NCBI GenBank assembly: GCA_964569845.1
Contig: CAZMUQ010000014.1
Coordinates: forward strand, 1 to 26,686
Source: CAZMUQ01 sp964569845
GTDB taxonomy: Archaea > Thermoproteota > Bathyarchaeia > Hecatellales > Hecatellaceae
Length of the DNA: 26,686 nucleotides
Direction: 5' to 3'
Under the pieces are notes generated by a model. It ran no database searches. It was not told where the DNA came from and saw only the letters and a list, made by a program, of their open reading frames with translations. Shown one piece after another: positions 7,620 to 15,454 of this stretch. Positions within the stretch are counted from its first letter, which is position 1, and each line of letters opens with the position of its first letter. A program made the translations under genes and the position numbers.

Positions 7620-7645
7620 AAGTCTAATTTACTTGAGGGAAAGGA

Positions 7646-8581
7646 ATGCTTTGCAACCTTTGTGGTTTCCGTGAAGCAGTATTTTTCCGTAGGTTTTCTG
7701 GCGAAAAGCTTTGCAAATCTTGCTTTATCCACTCTATTGAGAAAAAGGTTAAGAAAACTATTTCAAAGTATGAAATGTTCGATATTGATGATAGGATTGC
7801 TGTTGCTGTTTCAGGAGGGAAAGATAGCTTATCCTTACTTGAAATTCTTTACAGAATTGAGAAAAGATTTCCAAAGTCAAGTCTTTTTGCTATAACTATT
7901 GATGAAGGCATCCACGGTTATAGGGATGAAGCTGTTAAAAATGCCGAAAACTTTTGTAAAAAACTTGGAATTGAACATTATGTAGCTTCATTTGAAGAGC
8001 TTTATGGATTAACTGTTGATGAGATTGCTAAGGAAATTAAAGATAAACAGGGAGAACTTACTCCCTGCTCATATTGTGGCGTTTTACGTAGAAAAGCATT
8101 AAATAAAATTGCAAAAGAACATAAAGCAACAAAACTTGCAACAGCCCACACCTTAGATGATGAGGTTCAAACAGTAATGTTAAATTTTATCCATGGAGAT
8201 TTTATGAGAGCTGCAAGGGTTGAACCTAAACTTGAAGGAGGTATTGAAGGTTTTGTTCAAAGAGTTAAGCCTTTTTGTGAAATTCCCCAAGAAGAAGTAG
8301 CACTCTATGCATACTTTAAAGGTATAAGTTTTCAATCTAGTGAATGTCCATATGCATCTCTGGCTTTAAGAAGTGAGATTAGAGAGTTTTTAATTAAGCT
8401 TGAGGATAAGCATCCTGGAACAAGATATAATATTTATCGTTCCTTTGAAAAAATCAGACCAATACTAAAGCAAAACATAAGATATGAATTAAAGATATGT
8501 AAGATATGCGGAGAACCATCCTCAAAAGATATTTGTGAAGCATGTAGAATGGTTAAAAAGTTTCTGTCTAACTTCTATTAG
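7646..8581 (+). CDS. ncsA: tRNA 2-thiolation enzyme NcsA/CTU1 (TtcA-like PP-loop protein)
   Basis: 311 residues. The PP-loop ATP site SGGKDS is at 56-61. An N-terminal zinc finger (C3, C6, C23, C26) and a C-terminal one (CKIC...CEAC, about 287-303) frame the catalytic domain, which carries TPCSYCGVLRR with the catalytic/Fe-S cysteines and SSECPYASLALR, both hallmarks of the CTU1/NcsA/TtuA group. These enzymes adenylate and thiolate uridine in tRNA (U34 for NcsA, U54 for TtuA). The CTU1-like order is favoured but TtuA cannot be excluded. ATG start after GAGGGAAAGGA. It follows the protease by 26 bp and ends just before the first assembly gap. Confidence 0.93.
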   Translation: MLCNLCGFREAVFFRRFSGEKLCKSCFIHSIEKKVKKTISKYEMFDIDDRIAVAVSGGKDSLSLLEILYRIEKRFPKSSLFAITIDEGIHGYRDEAVKNAENFCKKLGIEHYVASFEELYGLTVDEIAKEIKDKQGELTPCSYCGVLRRKALNKIAKEHKATKLATAHTLDDEVQTVMLNFIHGDFMRAARVEPKLEGGIEGFVQRVKPFCEIPQEEVALYAYFKGISFQSSECPYASLALRSEIREFLIKLEDKHPGTRYNIYRSFEKIRPILKQNIRYELKICKICGEPSSKDICEACRMVKKFLSNFY

Positions 8582-8616
8582 TAACCAAGTTCTTAAATAT
8601 AGCGTTACCCAACATG
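8562..8616 (+). repeat. 55-bp direct repeat, copy before gap 1 (assembly overlap)
   Basis: Identical over all 55 bases to 8717-8771. It covers the last 20 bases of the ncsA gene and the following intergenic DNA. See the gap entry: it is the same genomic locus represented twice, not a biological repeat. Confidence 0.9.
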
Positions 8617-8716
8617 NNNNNNNNNNNNNNNNNNNNNNNNNNNNNNNNNNNNNNNNNNNNNNNNNNNNNNNNNNNNNNNNNNNNNNNNNNNNNNNNNNNN
8701 NNNNNNNNNNNNNNNN
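8617..8716. other. Assembly gap of 100 N (probably spurious)
   Basis: Exactly 100 N placed between two identical 55-bp sequences. Two contigs sharing a 55-bp end overlap were joined by a scaffolder instead of being merged. Removing the N run and one repeat copy gives a continuous 53-bp spacer between the ncsA stop and the next gene, with no missing sequence. Confidence 0.9.
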
Positions 8717-8771
8717 TTCTGTCTAACTTCTATTAGTAACCAAGTTCTTAAATATAGCGTTACCCAACATG
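8717..8771 (+). repeat. 55-bp direct repeat, copy after gap 1 (assembly overlap)
   Basis: Second copy of 8562-8616. It contains the promoter-like CTTAAATATA (8747-8756) of the downstream Fe-S gene. Confidence 0.9.
8747..8756 (+). promoter_or_regulatory. TATA box upstream of Fe-S protein gene
   Basis: CTTAAATATA lies about 35-43 bp before the ATG at 8790, giving a predicted transcription start roughly a dozen bases ahead of the gene. The same motif recurs before the GTPase and rrp4 genes. Confidence 0.5.
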
Positions 8772-8789
8772 TAATAAGGGAAATTATCG

Positions 8790-9572
8790 ATGATAGATTT
8801 AACTAGCAGGGTTAAAAACTACGTTCTTTCTTGTGGTGCAAATCTTGTTGGCATATGCTGGATTGATAATTTAGCTGAAGAACATAGAAAAAAGGTTTTA
8901 ACTCTTCTTCCTGAAGCCAAAACAGCGGTTGTTTTTGTTTGTAGGCATTCATATACTGCTATGGCTTCAGAAAACATTAATATCTTAAAATTTGACACTT
9001 TAACAGTTTATGAAAACATCAATAGGATAAGTTTAGGTTTAGTTAGATTTCTTGAGGATGAAGGATTTAAAGCTATGGCTATACCACCTTATTTACCAAT
9101 TGAAATGTCAAAAGAAACATCTGGACTTATAGGTGATGTTTCCCTTAGACATTTAGCTGTTGAAGCAGGGTTAGGTATTTTAGGTTTAAATAGGCTTTTA
9201 ATAACAAAGGATTATGGCCCTAGAGTTAGAATTGGAGCTGTTTTAACTTCAGCAAACTTAAACCCGGATAAAAAGCTTGAAGATAACTTTTGTAACAATT
9301 GTAAGCTTTGTATTAAATCTTGCCCTGTAAAAGCTATAGGTGAAGATGGTATCCTTAATGTTAGAAAATGTGCAGCAAATGTTTTAAAGTATGGCCTTCC
9401 AACTCTTATACGCTTTATTCCAGAGTTAGCTGGAAAAAGTAAAGATGAAATTAGCAAGATTATTCGTGATCCACTCTTCTGGAATATATGGCAAACTTTA
9501 ACTTTAGGTGCTTTTTATGAGTGTTTTGAATGTATTAAGGTTTGCCCAATAGGTAAAAGATTTTCAGTTTAA
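8790..9572 (+). CDS. Double [4Fe-4S] cluster protein, QueG-like
   Basis: 260 residues. The N-terminal 160 residues resemble the cobalamin-binding-type domain of epoxyqueuosine reductase relatives (SCGANLVGICWIDNL; RHLAVEAGLGILGLNRLLIT; YGPRVRIGAVLT). The C-terminal part binds two [4Fe-4S] clusters: C168, C171, C174, C178 followed by C194, C245, C248, C252 in the bacterial-ferredoxin CxxCxxCxxxCP arrangement. The QueG/reductive dehalogenase superfamily shares this layout, but the archaeal short forms have no assigned substrate, so only an electron-transfer or corrinoid-related redox role is inferred. A clear paralogue lies at 19816-20712. ATG start close behind its TATA box. Confidence 0.85.
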   Translation: MIDLTSRVKNYVLSCGANLVGICWIDNLAEEHRKKVLTLLPEAKTAVVFVCRHSYTAMASENINILKFDTLTVYENINRISLGLVRFLEDEGFKAMAIPPYLPIEMSKETSGLIGDVSLRHLAVEAGLGILGLNRLLITKDYGPRVRIGAVLTSANLNPDKKLEDNFCNNCKLCIKSCPVKAIGEDGILNVRKCAANVLKYGLPTLIRFIPELAGKSKDEISKIIRDPLFWNIWQTLTLGAFYECFECIKVCPIGKRFSV

Positions 9573-9578
9573 GCATCA

Positions 9579-9587
9579 CTTAAATAT
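9579..9587 (+). promoter_or_regulatory. TATA box upstream of GTPase gene
   Basis: CTTAAATAT, 43 bp before the TTG start at 9630 and just after the stop of the Fe-S gene, so the GTPase probably has its own promoter. Confidence 0.45.
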
Positions 9588-9629
9588 CTTTATTTTCATA
9601 GTAACTTTAAGCTTACTGGTGTATTTTAT

Positions 9630-11210
9630 TTGAATTTAGAAAAAGAAAAACCTGATGGGAAGGTTGAGTATAAGCTTATCTTAAAAAGGTTAGATGAAAA
9701 AAGGCTTGATGAAATTGCAACCCAGCTTAAGTATAGAATTGAGGAAGGATTAGGAGAAGCACTATACGAGATAGGAGTTATGGATAATGGTGAAATTATA
9801 GGCCTTAAAGATGAAGACCTTAAAACTTCAATTGAAACTTTAAATATTGCTGCTGAAAAAATTGGCGCAAAGGTTACAGTTATCAGAGAAGTTGACGGAA
9901 AAATTGGTAAAGCTGTTGAAGTCTTAGTTAGAAGAACAAAAGAATCAGAAAGCTTCCCAATTTGGCTTTACATTCCTGTTCTTGGTAATGTTGATTCAGG
10001 AAAATCTAGTCTTGTTGGAGTTCTAACCACAGGAATAAGAGATAATGGTAATGGAAGTGCTATGATGAGAATTGCAAGATATTTACATGAAATAAAATCC
10101 CGAAGAACATCCTCAATATCCTGTCATCCATTAGGTTTTGATGAAGCAGGCAGAATAGTAAATCATTTCTTAACCTCACCTTTAGATGAAGCTGAAGTTT
10201 TTCTTAATTCATCAAAAATTGTGGAGCTTGTAGACCTTGGAGGGCATGAAAAATATTTTAAAACTACGCTTAAAGGGGTTATGGGCCACCATCCAGATTA
10301 CTGTATAATCACTATTTCAGCTAATGATGGAATTAAACCTATGACTATTGAACATTTAAAAGTTGTTGTGGGTTTAAGGTTACCCATGATTTTTGTTATA
10401 ACAAAAATTGATCTTGCACCTTACAATGTTAGTAAAGTTATTGATAGTCTTCAACGTTTAGTAAAACTTCCAAAAATAAATTCTGTACCATTTTTAATAA
10501 AGAATATGGATGATGTAATTGTAGCATCCAAAGTTATTTCTACTGGCCGTGTTGTACCAATTTTTAAGGTTTCAAATGTTACTGGTGAAGGAATAAATCT
10601 TCTTCAATCATTTTTAAATCTATTACCTCAAAGAACAAGATGGAATGAGTATAGGGACAAACATTTTCTCATGTATATTGATGATATATTTAACGTAAGG
10701 GGTGTTGGACCCGTAGTTTCAGGCTTAATTAGGCAGGGGATAATCTCAGAAAATGAGCATGCTTTAATCGGCCCATTTGAGGATGGAAGTTTTAGAAGTA
10801 TTCGTGTAAAATCTATTCATGTGAATAGAGTTTTTGTTAAACATGCTTTCGCTGGCAATGATGCATGCTTAGCATTATCAGGTGTAGAGTTTGAGGAATT
10901 AAGAAAAGGGATGGCTGTGTTAAGTATAAATTTAAAACCTAAAGCTGTTAAAATTTTTGAAGCTGAAGTTTTTATTCTACATCATCCAACAACAATAAGA
11001 GAAGGGTATCAAGCAGTTATTCATCTTCAAACAATTAGACAATCAGCAGAGTTTTCTGAAATCTATGATAAAAAAGTTTTACGCACAGGTGATTATGGAA
11101 GAGTTAAATTAAGGTTTCTATACCGCCCAGAGTTTATAATTGAAGGTCAAAATTTTGTTTTTAGAGAGGCTAATGCTAAGGGTATAGGTATAGTAAAAAA
11201 AGTTTGGTGA
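9630..11210 (+). CDS. GTPBP1/2-like translational GTPase (EF-Tu/EF1A superfamily)
   Basis: 526 residues. After a roughly 105-residue N-terminal extension comes a GTPase domain: G1 GNVDSGKS (119-126), G2-region RRTSSISCHPLGFD (158-171), G3 DLGGHEKY (202-209) and G4 TKID (258-261). EF-Tu-like beta-barrel domains follow (about 340-526; FNVRGVGPVVSGLIRQG). The RTSSxS...LGFD signature and the long N-terminal extension are those of eukaryotic GTPBP1/GTPBP2 and their archaeal relatives. In animals GTPBP1/2 act on stalled ribosomes and GTPBP1 has been linked to exosome-mediated mRNA decay. The archaeal role is untested, but the location between Pelota and the exosome operon is suggestive. The TTG start has no in-frame ATG or GTG alternative upstream and no good Shine-Dalgarno. 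Confidence 0.88.
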   Translation: MNLEKEKPDGKVEYKLILKRLDEKRLDEIATQLKYRIEEGLGEALYEIGVMDNGEIIGLKDEDLKTSIETLNIAAEKIGAKVTVIREVDGKIGKAVEVLVRRTKESESFPIWLYIPVLGNVDSGKSSLVGVLTTGIRDNGNGSAMMRIARYLHEIKSRRTSSISCHPLGFDEAGRIVNHFLTSPLDEAEVFLNSSKIVELVDLGGHEKYFKTTLKGVMGHHPDYCIITISANDGIKPMTIEHLKVVVGLRLPMIFVITKIDLAPYNVSKVIDSLQRLVKLPKINSVPFLIKNMDDVIVASKVISTGRVVPIFKVSNVTGEGINLLQSFLNLLPQRTRWNEYRDKHFLMYIDDIFNVRGVGPVVSGLIRQGIISENEHALIGPFEDGSFRSIRVKSIHVNRVFVKHAFAGNDACLALSGVEFEELRKGMAVLSINLKPKAVKIFEAEVFILHHPTTIREGYQAVIHLQTIRQSAEFSEIYDKKVLRTGDYGRVKLRFLYRPEFIIEGQNFVFREANAKGIGIVKKVW

Positions 11211-11224
11211 GCTATAATTTTCAC

Positions 11225-11261
11225 TTAGAGGTTTAAAGGCTCTTATAAAATAATCCTCTAA
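11225..11261 (+). terminator. Possible hairpin between GTPase and proteasome genes
   Basis: TTAGAGG (11225-11231) can pair with CCTCTAA (11255-11261) around a 23-base AT-rich loop, 15 bp after the GTPase stop. It could help terminate or stabilise the transcript, but no long T run follows and archaea rarely rely on such hairpins. Confidence 0.25.
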
Positions 11262-11338
11262 ACACTCATTCTAGAAAACGCTTAAAAGATATTTATTCTT
11301 CTTATGGTTGGTAAGGAAAACTCATATAGCTCTACCTC

Positions 11339-11350
11339 AAATATAAATAG
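11339..11350 (+). promoter_or_regulatory. TATA box of the proteasome/exosome operon
   Basis: AAATATAAATAG lies about 36-47 bp before the TTG at 11386 and is the best TATA match in the 175-bp spacer. The spacer otherwise holds only the hairpin noted above. GAGGGTG (11371-11377) then serves as a ribosome binding site. Confidence 0.55.
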
Positions 11351-11385
11351 GATGATATATTATGTAGGTTGAGGGTGTCAAAACT

Positions 11386-12132
11386 TTGGGTTTTATTCCT
11401 CCAAGCGCTTATGACAGAGCAATTACAGTCTTTTCACCTGATGGTAGAATATTTCAAGTTGAATATGCATTTGAACCTGTAAGAAAAGGTACAACAGCTA
11501 TAGGTATTGCTTGCAATGAAGGTGCTGTTTTAGCTGTTGAAGAAAGACCATTTTCAATTCTTCAAGATACGAATGTTGCCCAGAAACTTTTCCAGATTGA
11601 TGAGCATGTTGGTGCAGCTGTAGCTGGTTTAATGGGAGATGCAAGAGTTCTGGTAGATCAAGCTAGGCTTTATGCTCAATACAACAGGTTAACATACGAT
11701 GAACCCATAGATATTGAGCTTTTAAGTAGACGTGTAGGAGATATTGCTCAGCTATATACTCAGCATGCTGGTGTAAGACCTTTTGGCGCATCCATAATCT
11801 TTGCTGGTGTAGATAAAACTGGAAGCCGCGTCTTCCTTAGCGAGCCTAGTGGAGCCTACTGGGGATTTAAAGCTGTTGCTATTGGTGCAGGCGCAGATAC
11901 TGTAAAACCAATATTAGAGAAAAATTATAAGGAGAATATGGGTTTAGATGAAGCTATTCTTCTAAGTATATATTGCCTATCTAAGGTTATTGAGGGTAAA
12001 ATTGAGCCTCAAAAAATAAGAATCGCCGTTATTTCAGCGGTGGAGAAAAAATTTAGAATGTTAACTTGGAGCGAAATTGAAAAATACCTTGAAAAGCTTG
12101 AAGATTTTAAGAGTAAGATTGAAAAACAATGA
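11386..12132 (+). CDS. psmA: Proteasome alpha subunit
   Basis: 248 residues, standard length. The N-terminal gate segment YDRAITVFSPDGRIFQVEYAFEPVRKGTTAIGI is diagnostic in pieces (residues 9 onward), and the alpha-type helix is intact. The subunit lacks the N-terminal catalytic threonine, as expected for alpha rings, which gate substrate entry into the 20S core and dock ATPases such as PAN. The TTG start is supported by GAGGGTG upstream and places the protein in register with other archaeal alpha subunits (GFIPPSAYDRAITV). Its stop overlaps the SBDS start by four bases (ATGA), indicating translational coupling within the operon that continues to eL43. Confidence 0.96.
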   Translation: MGFIPPSAYDRAITVFSPDGRIFQVEYAFEPVRKGTTAIGIACNEGAVLAVEERPFSILQDTNVAQKLFQIDEHVGAAVAGLMGDARVLVDQARLYAQYNRLTYDEPIDIELLSRRVGDIAQLYTQHAGVRPFGASIIFAGVDKTGSRVFLSEPSGAYWGFKAVAIGAGADTVKPILEKNYKENMGLDEAILLSIYCLSKVIEGKIEPQKIRIAVISAVEKKFRMLTWSEIEKYLEKLEDFKSKIEKQ

Positions 12133-12818
12133 GCCATAAGTTTACTCTTGCTAGACTTACAATTAGTGGAGAAAAATTTGAAATTATGGTTAATCCTGAT
12201 AAGGCTTTAAACTATAAGCTTGGTAAACAAGTACCTTTATCTCAAATCTTAGTTTATGATGTAATTTTTAGGGATGTAGGAAAAGGAGAGAAAGCTTCAG
12301 AGGAAAAGCTTAAAAAAATCTTTGGTACAACAGACCCGGTAAAAATTGCTAAAGTTATACTTGACAAGGGAGAAGTTCAACTTACAACAGAACAAAGAAG
12401 AAAACTTATTGAGGATAAGAAAAAGCAAATTATAAACTTTATCTCAAGACATTGCGTAGACCCTAAAACCAACCTTCCACATCCACCATTAAGGATTGAA
12501 CAAGCATTAAGTCAAGCCAAAATTTCCATAGATCCCTTTAAAGATGCCGAAGAACAAGCAAAGAATGTTATTCAAGCTTTACGTCCAATCTTACCGTTGA
12601 AGATTTCATCAGTATCAATTGAAGTTAAAATTCCACCTCAATATGCTTCAGCAAGTTATGGAACCCTAAAATCCTATGGCTCTATAAAGAGGGAACAATG
12701 GCTTCCAGATGGAAGTTTACTTGCTATTGTTGAAATCCCAGCAGGTCTCCAAACAAGCTTTTTGGAGAAACTTGGAAGTATAACTAGGGGGAATGTTCAA
12801 AGCAGATTGATTGGATAA
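12129..12818 (+). CDS. sdo1: Ribosome maturation factor SBDS (Sdo1)
   Basis: 229 residues, full three-domain SBDS. Domain I carries RDVGKGEKASEEKLKKIFGT and GEVQLTTEQRRKLIEDKKKQ (about 50-105). The linker has the invariant PHPPLRIEQAL (117-127), and the C-terminal ferredoxin-like domain ends in SRLIG. In eukaryotes SBDS with EFL1 releases eIF6 from the 60S subunit; archaea keep SBDS and aIF6, and presumably use it for large-subunit maturation. Its placement in the exosome operon is conserved in many archaea. ATG start inside the psmA stop. Confidence 0.96.
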   Translation: MSHKFTLARLTISGEKFEIMVNPDKALNYKLGKQVPLSQILVYDVIFRDVGKGEKASEEKLKKIFGTTDPVKIAKVILDKGEVQLTTEQRRKLIEDKKKQIINFISRHCVDPKTNLPHPPLRIEQALSQAKISIDPFKDAEEQAKNVIQALRPILPLKISSVSIEVKIPPQYASASYGTLKSYGSIKREQWLPDGSLLAIVEIPAGLQTSFLEKLGSITRGNVQSRLIG

Positions 12819-12851
12819 GAGAAATAGCATTTTAAAGATTTAGCGTTATCA

Positions 12852-12860
12852 TTTAAATAT
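12852..12860 (+). promoter_or_regulatory. TATA box upstream of rrp4
   Basis: TTTAAATAT lies 40-48 bp before the ATG at 12900 in the 81-bp spacer after SBDS. This suggests an internal promoter for the exosome genes and favours the downstream ATG over the TTG at 12870, which would fall at or before the predicted transcription start. Confidence 0.45.
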
Positions 12861-12899
12861 CTATTTATTTTGGATTCATTTAAAAAGAGTTGGTTTATT

Positions 12900-13589
12900 A
12901 TGATAATGTTTGAAAAAAGGCAACTTGTACTTCCTGGAGATTTGATTGCAAAAGGAGATTATATTGCAGGTGAAAATGTTTATAAGGTTAAGGATAGGCT
13001 TTATGCCCAAAAAATTGGTTTAATTGATTTTGATGGTAAAAAAGTTTACATTATACCTTTGAAGGGACGTTATATCCCGAAGGTTGGGGACATAGTAATA
13101 GGACAAATTACAGATATTGGAGTTGGAAGCTGGATTGTTGATATAAACTCCCCATATTCTGCTACTCTACTAGCTTCTGATGTAACAGGGAAACCATTTA
13201 GTCCTAAAACAGAAAGCTTAACAAAAATTCTTAATATTGGGGATGTTATAATTGGAAAAATAACAGCTTTTGATAGAACAAAAAATCCCTCATTAACTGT
13301 TAAGGGACCAGGTTTAGGTAAAGTTTCTGATGGAATAATTGTGGATATAACACCAACAAAAATTCCTAGACTTATAGGCAAAAGAAGCTCAATGCTTAAT
13401 ACTTTAAAAGAGGAAACTGGTTGTGATATTGTTGTTGGCCAAAATGGAAAAATTCTTATCCGTGGAAAAAATTTTAAAATGGTTGAGCTACTAGTTAAAG
13501 CTATAAGGATGGTGGATGAGCAAGCACATACAACAGGTTTAACTGACAGAGTAAAAGCATTCCTTTCATCATCTATTAAAGGGGGCTAA
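12900..13589 (+). CDS. rrp4: Exosome RNA-binding cap subunit Rrp4
   Basis: 229 residues from the chosen ATG (the frame is open to a TTG at 12870, which would add ten poorly conserved residues). N-terminal domain starts FEKRQLVLPGDLIAKGDYI. An S1 domain follows (about 60-130; VGDIVIGQITDIGVGSWIVDINS), then a KH domain (about 145-215) with IPRLIGKRSSMLNTLKEETG and VGQNGKILIRG. Rrp4 forms part of the trimeric cap of the archaeal exosome, feeds RNA into the Rrp41/Rrp42 hexamer and favours poly(A)-rich substrates. It ends 7 bp before rrp41. Confidence 0.95.
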   Translation: MIMFEKRQLVLPGDLIAKGDYIAGENVYKVKDRLYAQKIGLIDFDGKKVYIIPLKGRYIPKVGDIVIGQITDIGVGSWIVDINSPYSATLLASDVTGKPFSPKTESLTKILNIGDVIIGKITAFDRTKNPSLTVKGPGLGKVSDGIIVDITPTKIPRLIGKRSSMLNTLKEETGCDIVVGQNGKILIRGKNFKMVELLVKAIRMVDEQAHTTGLTDRVKAFLSSSIKGG

Positions 13590-13596
13590 TCAGGAT

Positions 13597-14310
13597 TTGA
13601 CTAATAAAAAACTTATTGATGAGAATGGTTTAAGAATTGATGGTAGAAGACTGGATGAAATAAGACCTATAAAATTTGAGGTTGGATTACTTTCAAATGC
13701 TGATGGTTCAGCTTATATCGAGCATGGAAGAAATAAGATTATTGTTGCAGTTTACGGTCCTAGAGAAACTCAACCAAAACATATAGGTTTAGTTGATAGA
13801 GCTGTTGTTAGATGTAGATACCATATGGCGCCTTTTTCAACCGATGAAAGAAAATCTCCAGCTCCATCACGCAGAGAAATAGAGATTTCTAAGGTTATTA
13901 GGGAAGCTCTTGAACCAGCTATCTTTACAGAGTACTTTCCTAGAAGTATGATAGATATTTTTATTGAAGTTTTACAATCTGATGGTGGAAGTAGGTGTGC
14001 TGCTATTACAGCCGCATCACTAGCTTTAGCTGATGCAGGAATACCATTAAGGGACCTTGTTGCAGCATGTGCTGTTGGAAAGATTGAAGGTAAACTTGCT
14101 CTTGACCTTTCAGATATTGAGGATAAGCTTGGTGAAGCAGATATGCCTATTGCCTACATGCCTTCCTTAGGAAGGATATCTCTACTTCAAATGGATGGTG
14201 TTTTTTCCGAAGAAGAATTTATTAAAGCATTAAATATGGCTAAGGATGCATGCTTAAGAATTTATGAATTGCAAAAGCAATGCCTTAAAAGTAGGTATGT
14301 TTCAATATAG
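13597..14310 (+). CDS. rrp41: Exosome catalytic subunit Rrp41
   Basis: 237 residues, one RNase PH domain. Signatures: GLRIDGRRLDEIRPI (11-25), MAPFSTDERKSPAPSRREIEIS for RNA and phosphate contacts, and LGEADMPIAYMPSLGRI with the catalytic aspartate at residue 182, present as in active archaeal Rrp41 and absent from Rrp42. Rrp41 degrades RNA 3' to 5' by phosphorolysis and can add A-rich tails in reverse. TTG start, with CAGGA six bases upstream overlapping the intergenic region; the 7-bp spacing to rrp4 and 18 bp to rrp42 show one transcript. Confidence 0.96.
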   Translation: MTNKKLIDENGLRIDGRRLDEIRPIKFEVGLLSNADGSAYIEHGRNKIIVAVYGPRETQPKHIGLVDRAVVRCRYHMAPFSTDERKSPAPSRREIEISKVIREALEPAIFTEYFPRSMIDIFIEVLQSDGGSRCAAITAASLALADAGIPLRDLVAACAVGKIEGKLALDLSDIEDKLGEADMPIAYMPSLGRISLLQMDGVFSEEEFIKALNMAKDACLRIYELQKQCLKSRYVSI

Positions 14311-14328
14311 TAAGAGAAGTGAAGCTTA

Positions 14329-15144
14329 ATGTCAGTAACTCCTCAATCTGAACCTATCTCAAAGATTAAGGAAAATCAGGTATTAAAACTTCTAGCTTCA
14401 GGTAAGCGTTTAGATGGAAGAAGCCTTCTAGATTATAGAAATATCAAGGTTGAGGTTGGAGTTATAGATAAAGCTGAAGGTTCAGCCATGGTTTCCCTTG
14501 GGAATACAAAGGTTCTTGTTGGTGTAAAAGTTGAAACAGGGAAACCCTACCCAGATCTTCCAAACCAAGGTGCACTTACGGTTAATGCCGAATTTGTACC
14601 TTTAGCACATAGATACTTTGAACCCGGTCCCCCGGATGAAAATTCTATAGAACTTGCTAGAGTTGTTGATAGAGGAATTAGAGGATCAGAATCAATAGAT
14701 TTAAGAAAACTTGTAATTGTTGAGGGAAGTACCGTTTACGTTGTCTTTATTGATATTTACATTTTAAATCATGATGGAAACCTTATAGATGCCTCAGCTT
14801 TAGCATCTGTAGTAGCTCTTTTAAATTCAAAGGTTCCAGTTTACAGGGTGAATGAAAACGGAATTAAAAAGGTTGATGAATATTTTCCTATGCCTATGGT
14901 TGACTGCCCAATTACTATAACTGCAGCAAAAATAAATGACAAAATAATTGTAGACCCAACCTTAGATGAAGAAAATATTTCAACAGCAAAACTTACAATA
15001 ACCTTAACAAAAAATGGGAATATTTGTGCAATGCAAAAAAGTGGAACAGGAACCTTCACCATAGATGAGATTACTAATATTCAAAAAATAGCAAGAGAAA
15101 AATCTTATGAAATTAGAAAAAAAGTTTTTGGGGAGGGACAGTAA
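14329..15144 (+). CDS. rrp42: Exosome structural subunit Rrp42
   Basis: 271 residues, second RNase PH-type subunit. The signatures GKRLDGRSLLDYRNIKVEVG (about 25-44), VKVETGKPYPDLPNQGALTVNAEFVPLA in the archaeal Rrp42 form and ARVVDRGIRGSESIDLRKL identify it. The catalytic aspartate region of Rrp41 is replaced (DCPITITAAKINDKIIVDPT), so it is structurally required but catalytically inactive, pairing with Rrp41 in the hexameric ring. ATG start preceded by AGAGAAGTGAAG. A GGGGAGG near its 3' end provides the ribosome binding site for eL43, three bases downstream of its stop. Confidence 0.96.
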   Translation: MSVTPQSEPISKIKENQVLKLLASGKRLDGRSLLDYRNIKVEVGVIDKAEGSAMVSLGNTKVLVGVKVETGKPYPDLPNQGALTVNAEFVPLAHRYFEPGPPDENSIELARVVDRGIRGSESIDLRKLVIVEGSTVYVVFIDIYILNHDGNLIDASALASVVALLNSKVPVYRVNENGIKKVDEYFPMPMVDCPITITAAKINDKIIVDPTLDEENISTAKLTITLTKNGNICAMQKSGTGTFTIDEITNIQKIAREKSYEIRKKVFGEGQ

Positions 15145-15147
15145 AAA

Positions 15148-15381
15148 ATGGGGAGAACAAAAAAACTAGGCCCGGTAGCAAGATTTCGTGAAAGAGGTGG
15201 AGCTGGATTAAGGAAAATTAGGGTAGAGATTGAAAGATCAGCTAAACAGTGGTATGAATGCCCAAAATGCGGATTTAAAAAAGTTAAGCGTAAAAGTGTT
15301 GGAATATGGGTTTGCAGAAAATGTGGATACACATTTGCAGGTGGAGCTTACACACCATTTACAAAGGTGCGTGCAAGATAG
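15148..15381 (+). CDS. rpl37ae: Large-subunit ribosomal protein eL43 (L37Ae)
   Basis: 77 residues. Zinc ribbon CPKC (about residues 36-39) and CRKC (54-57) within YECPKCGFKKVKRKSVGIW, followed by the typical GYTFAGGAYTPFTK end. N-terminal basic segment KKLGPVARFRERGGAGLRK is characteristic. Last gene of the exosome operon; this linkage of a zinc-ribbon ribosomal protein to rrp42 is common in archaea. The subunit RpoP, which often follows in other archaea, is not here. Confidence 0.95.
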   Translation: MGRTKKLGPVARFRERGGAGLRKIRVEIERSAKQWYECPKCGFKKVKRKSVGIWVCRKCGYTFAGGAYTPFTKVRAR

Positions 15382-15454
15382 AAGAAAAAATTTAGCTAAA
15401 ATTTTCCTTTTAAAAATTAAACTTTAATAAGTATCTAGCTTAACTCTAAGCTTT

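Noticed and set aside
8562..8771. Two identical 55-mers around a spacer, superficially like a repeat array or CRISPR unit
   Set aside because: The spacer is exactly 100 N and the same pattern recurs at the second gap with different sequence, so these are scaffold overlaps.
13070..13381. Minus-strand open frame of 103 codons inside rrp4
   Set aside because: Shadow of the KH/S1 coding sequence of Rrp4, with no start signal.
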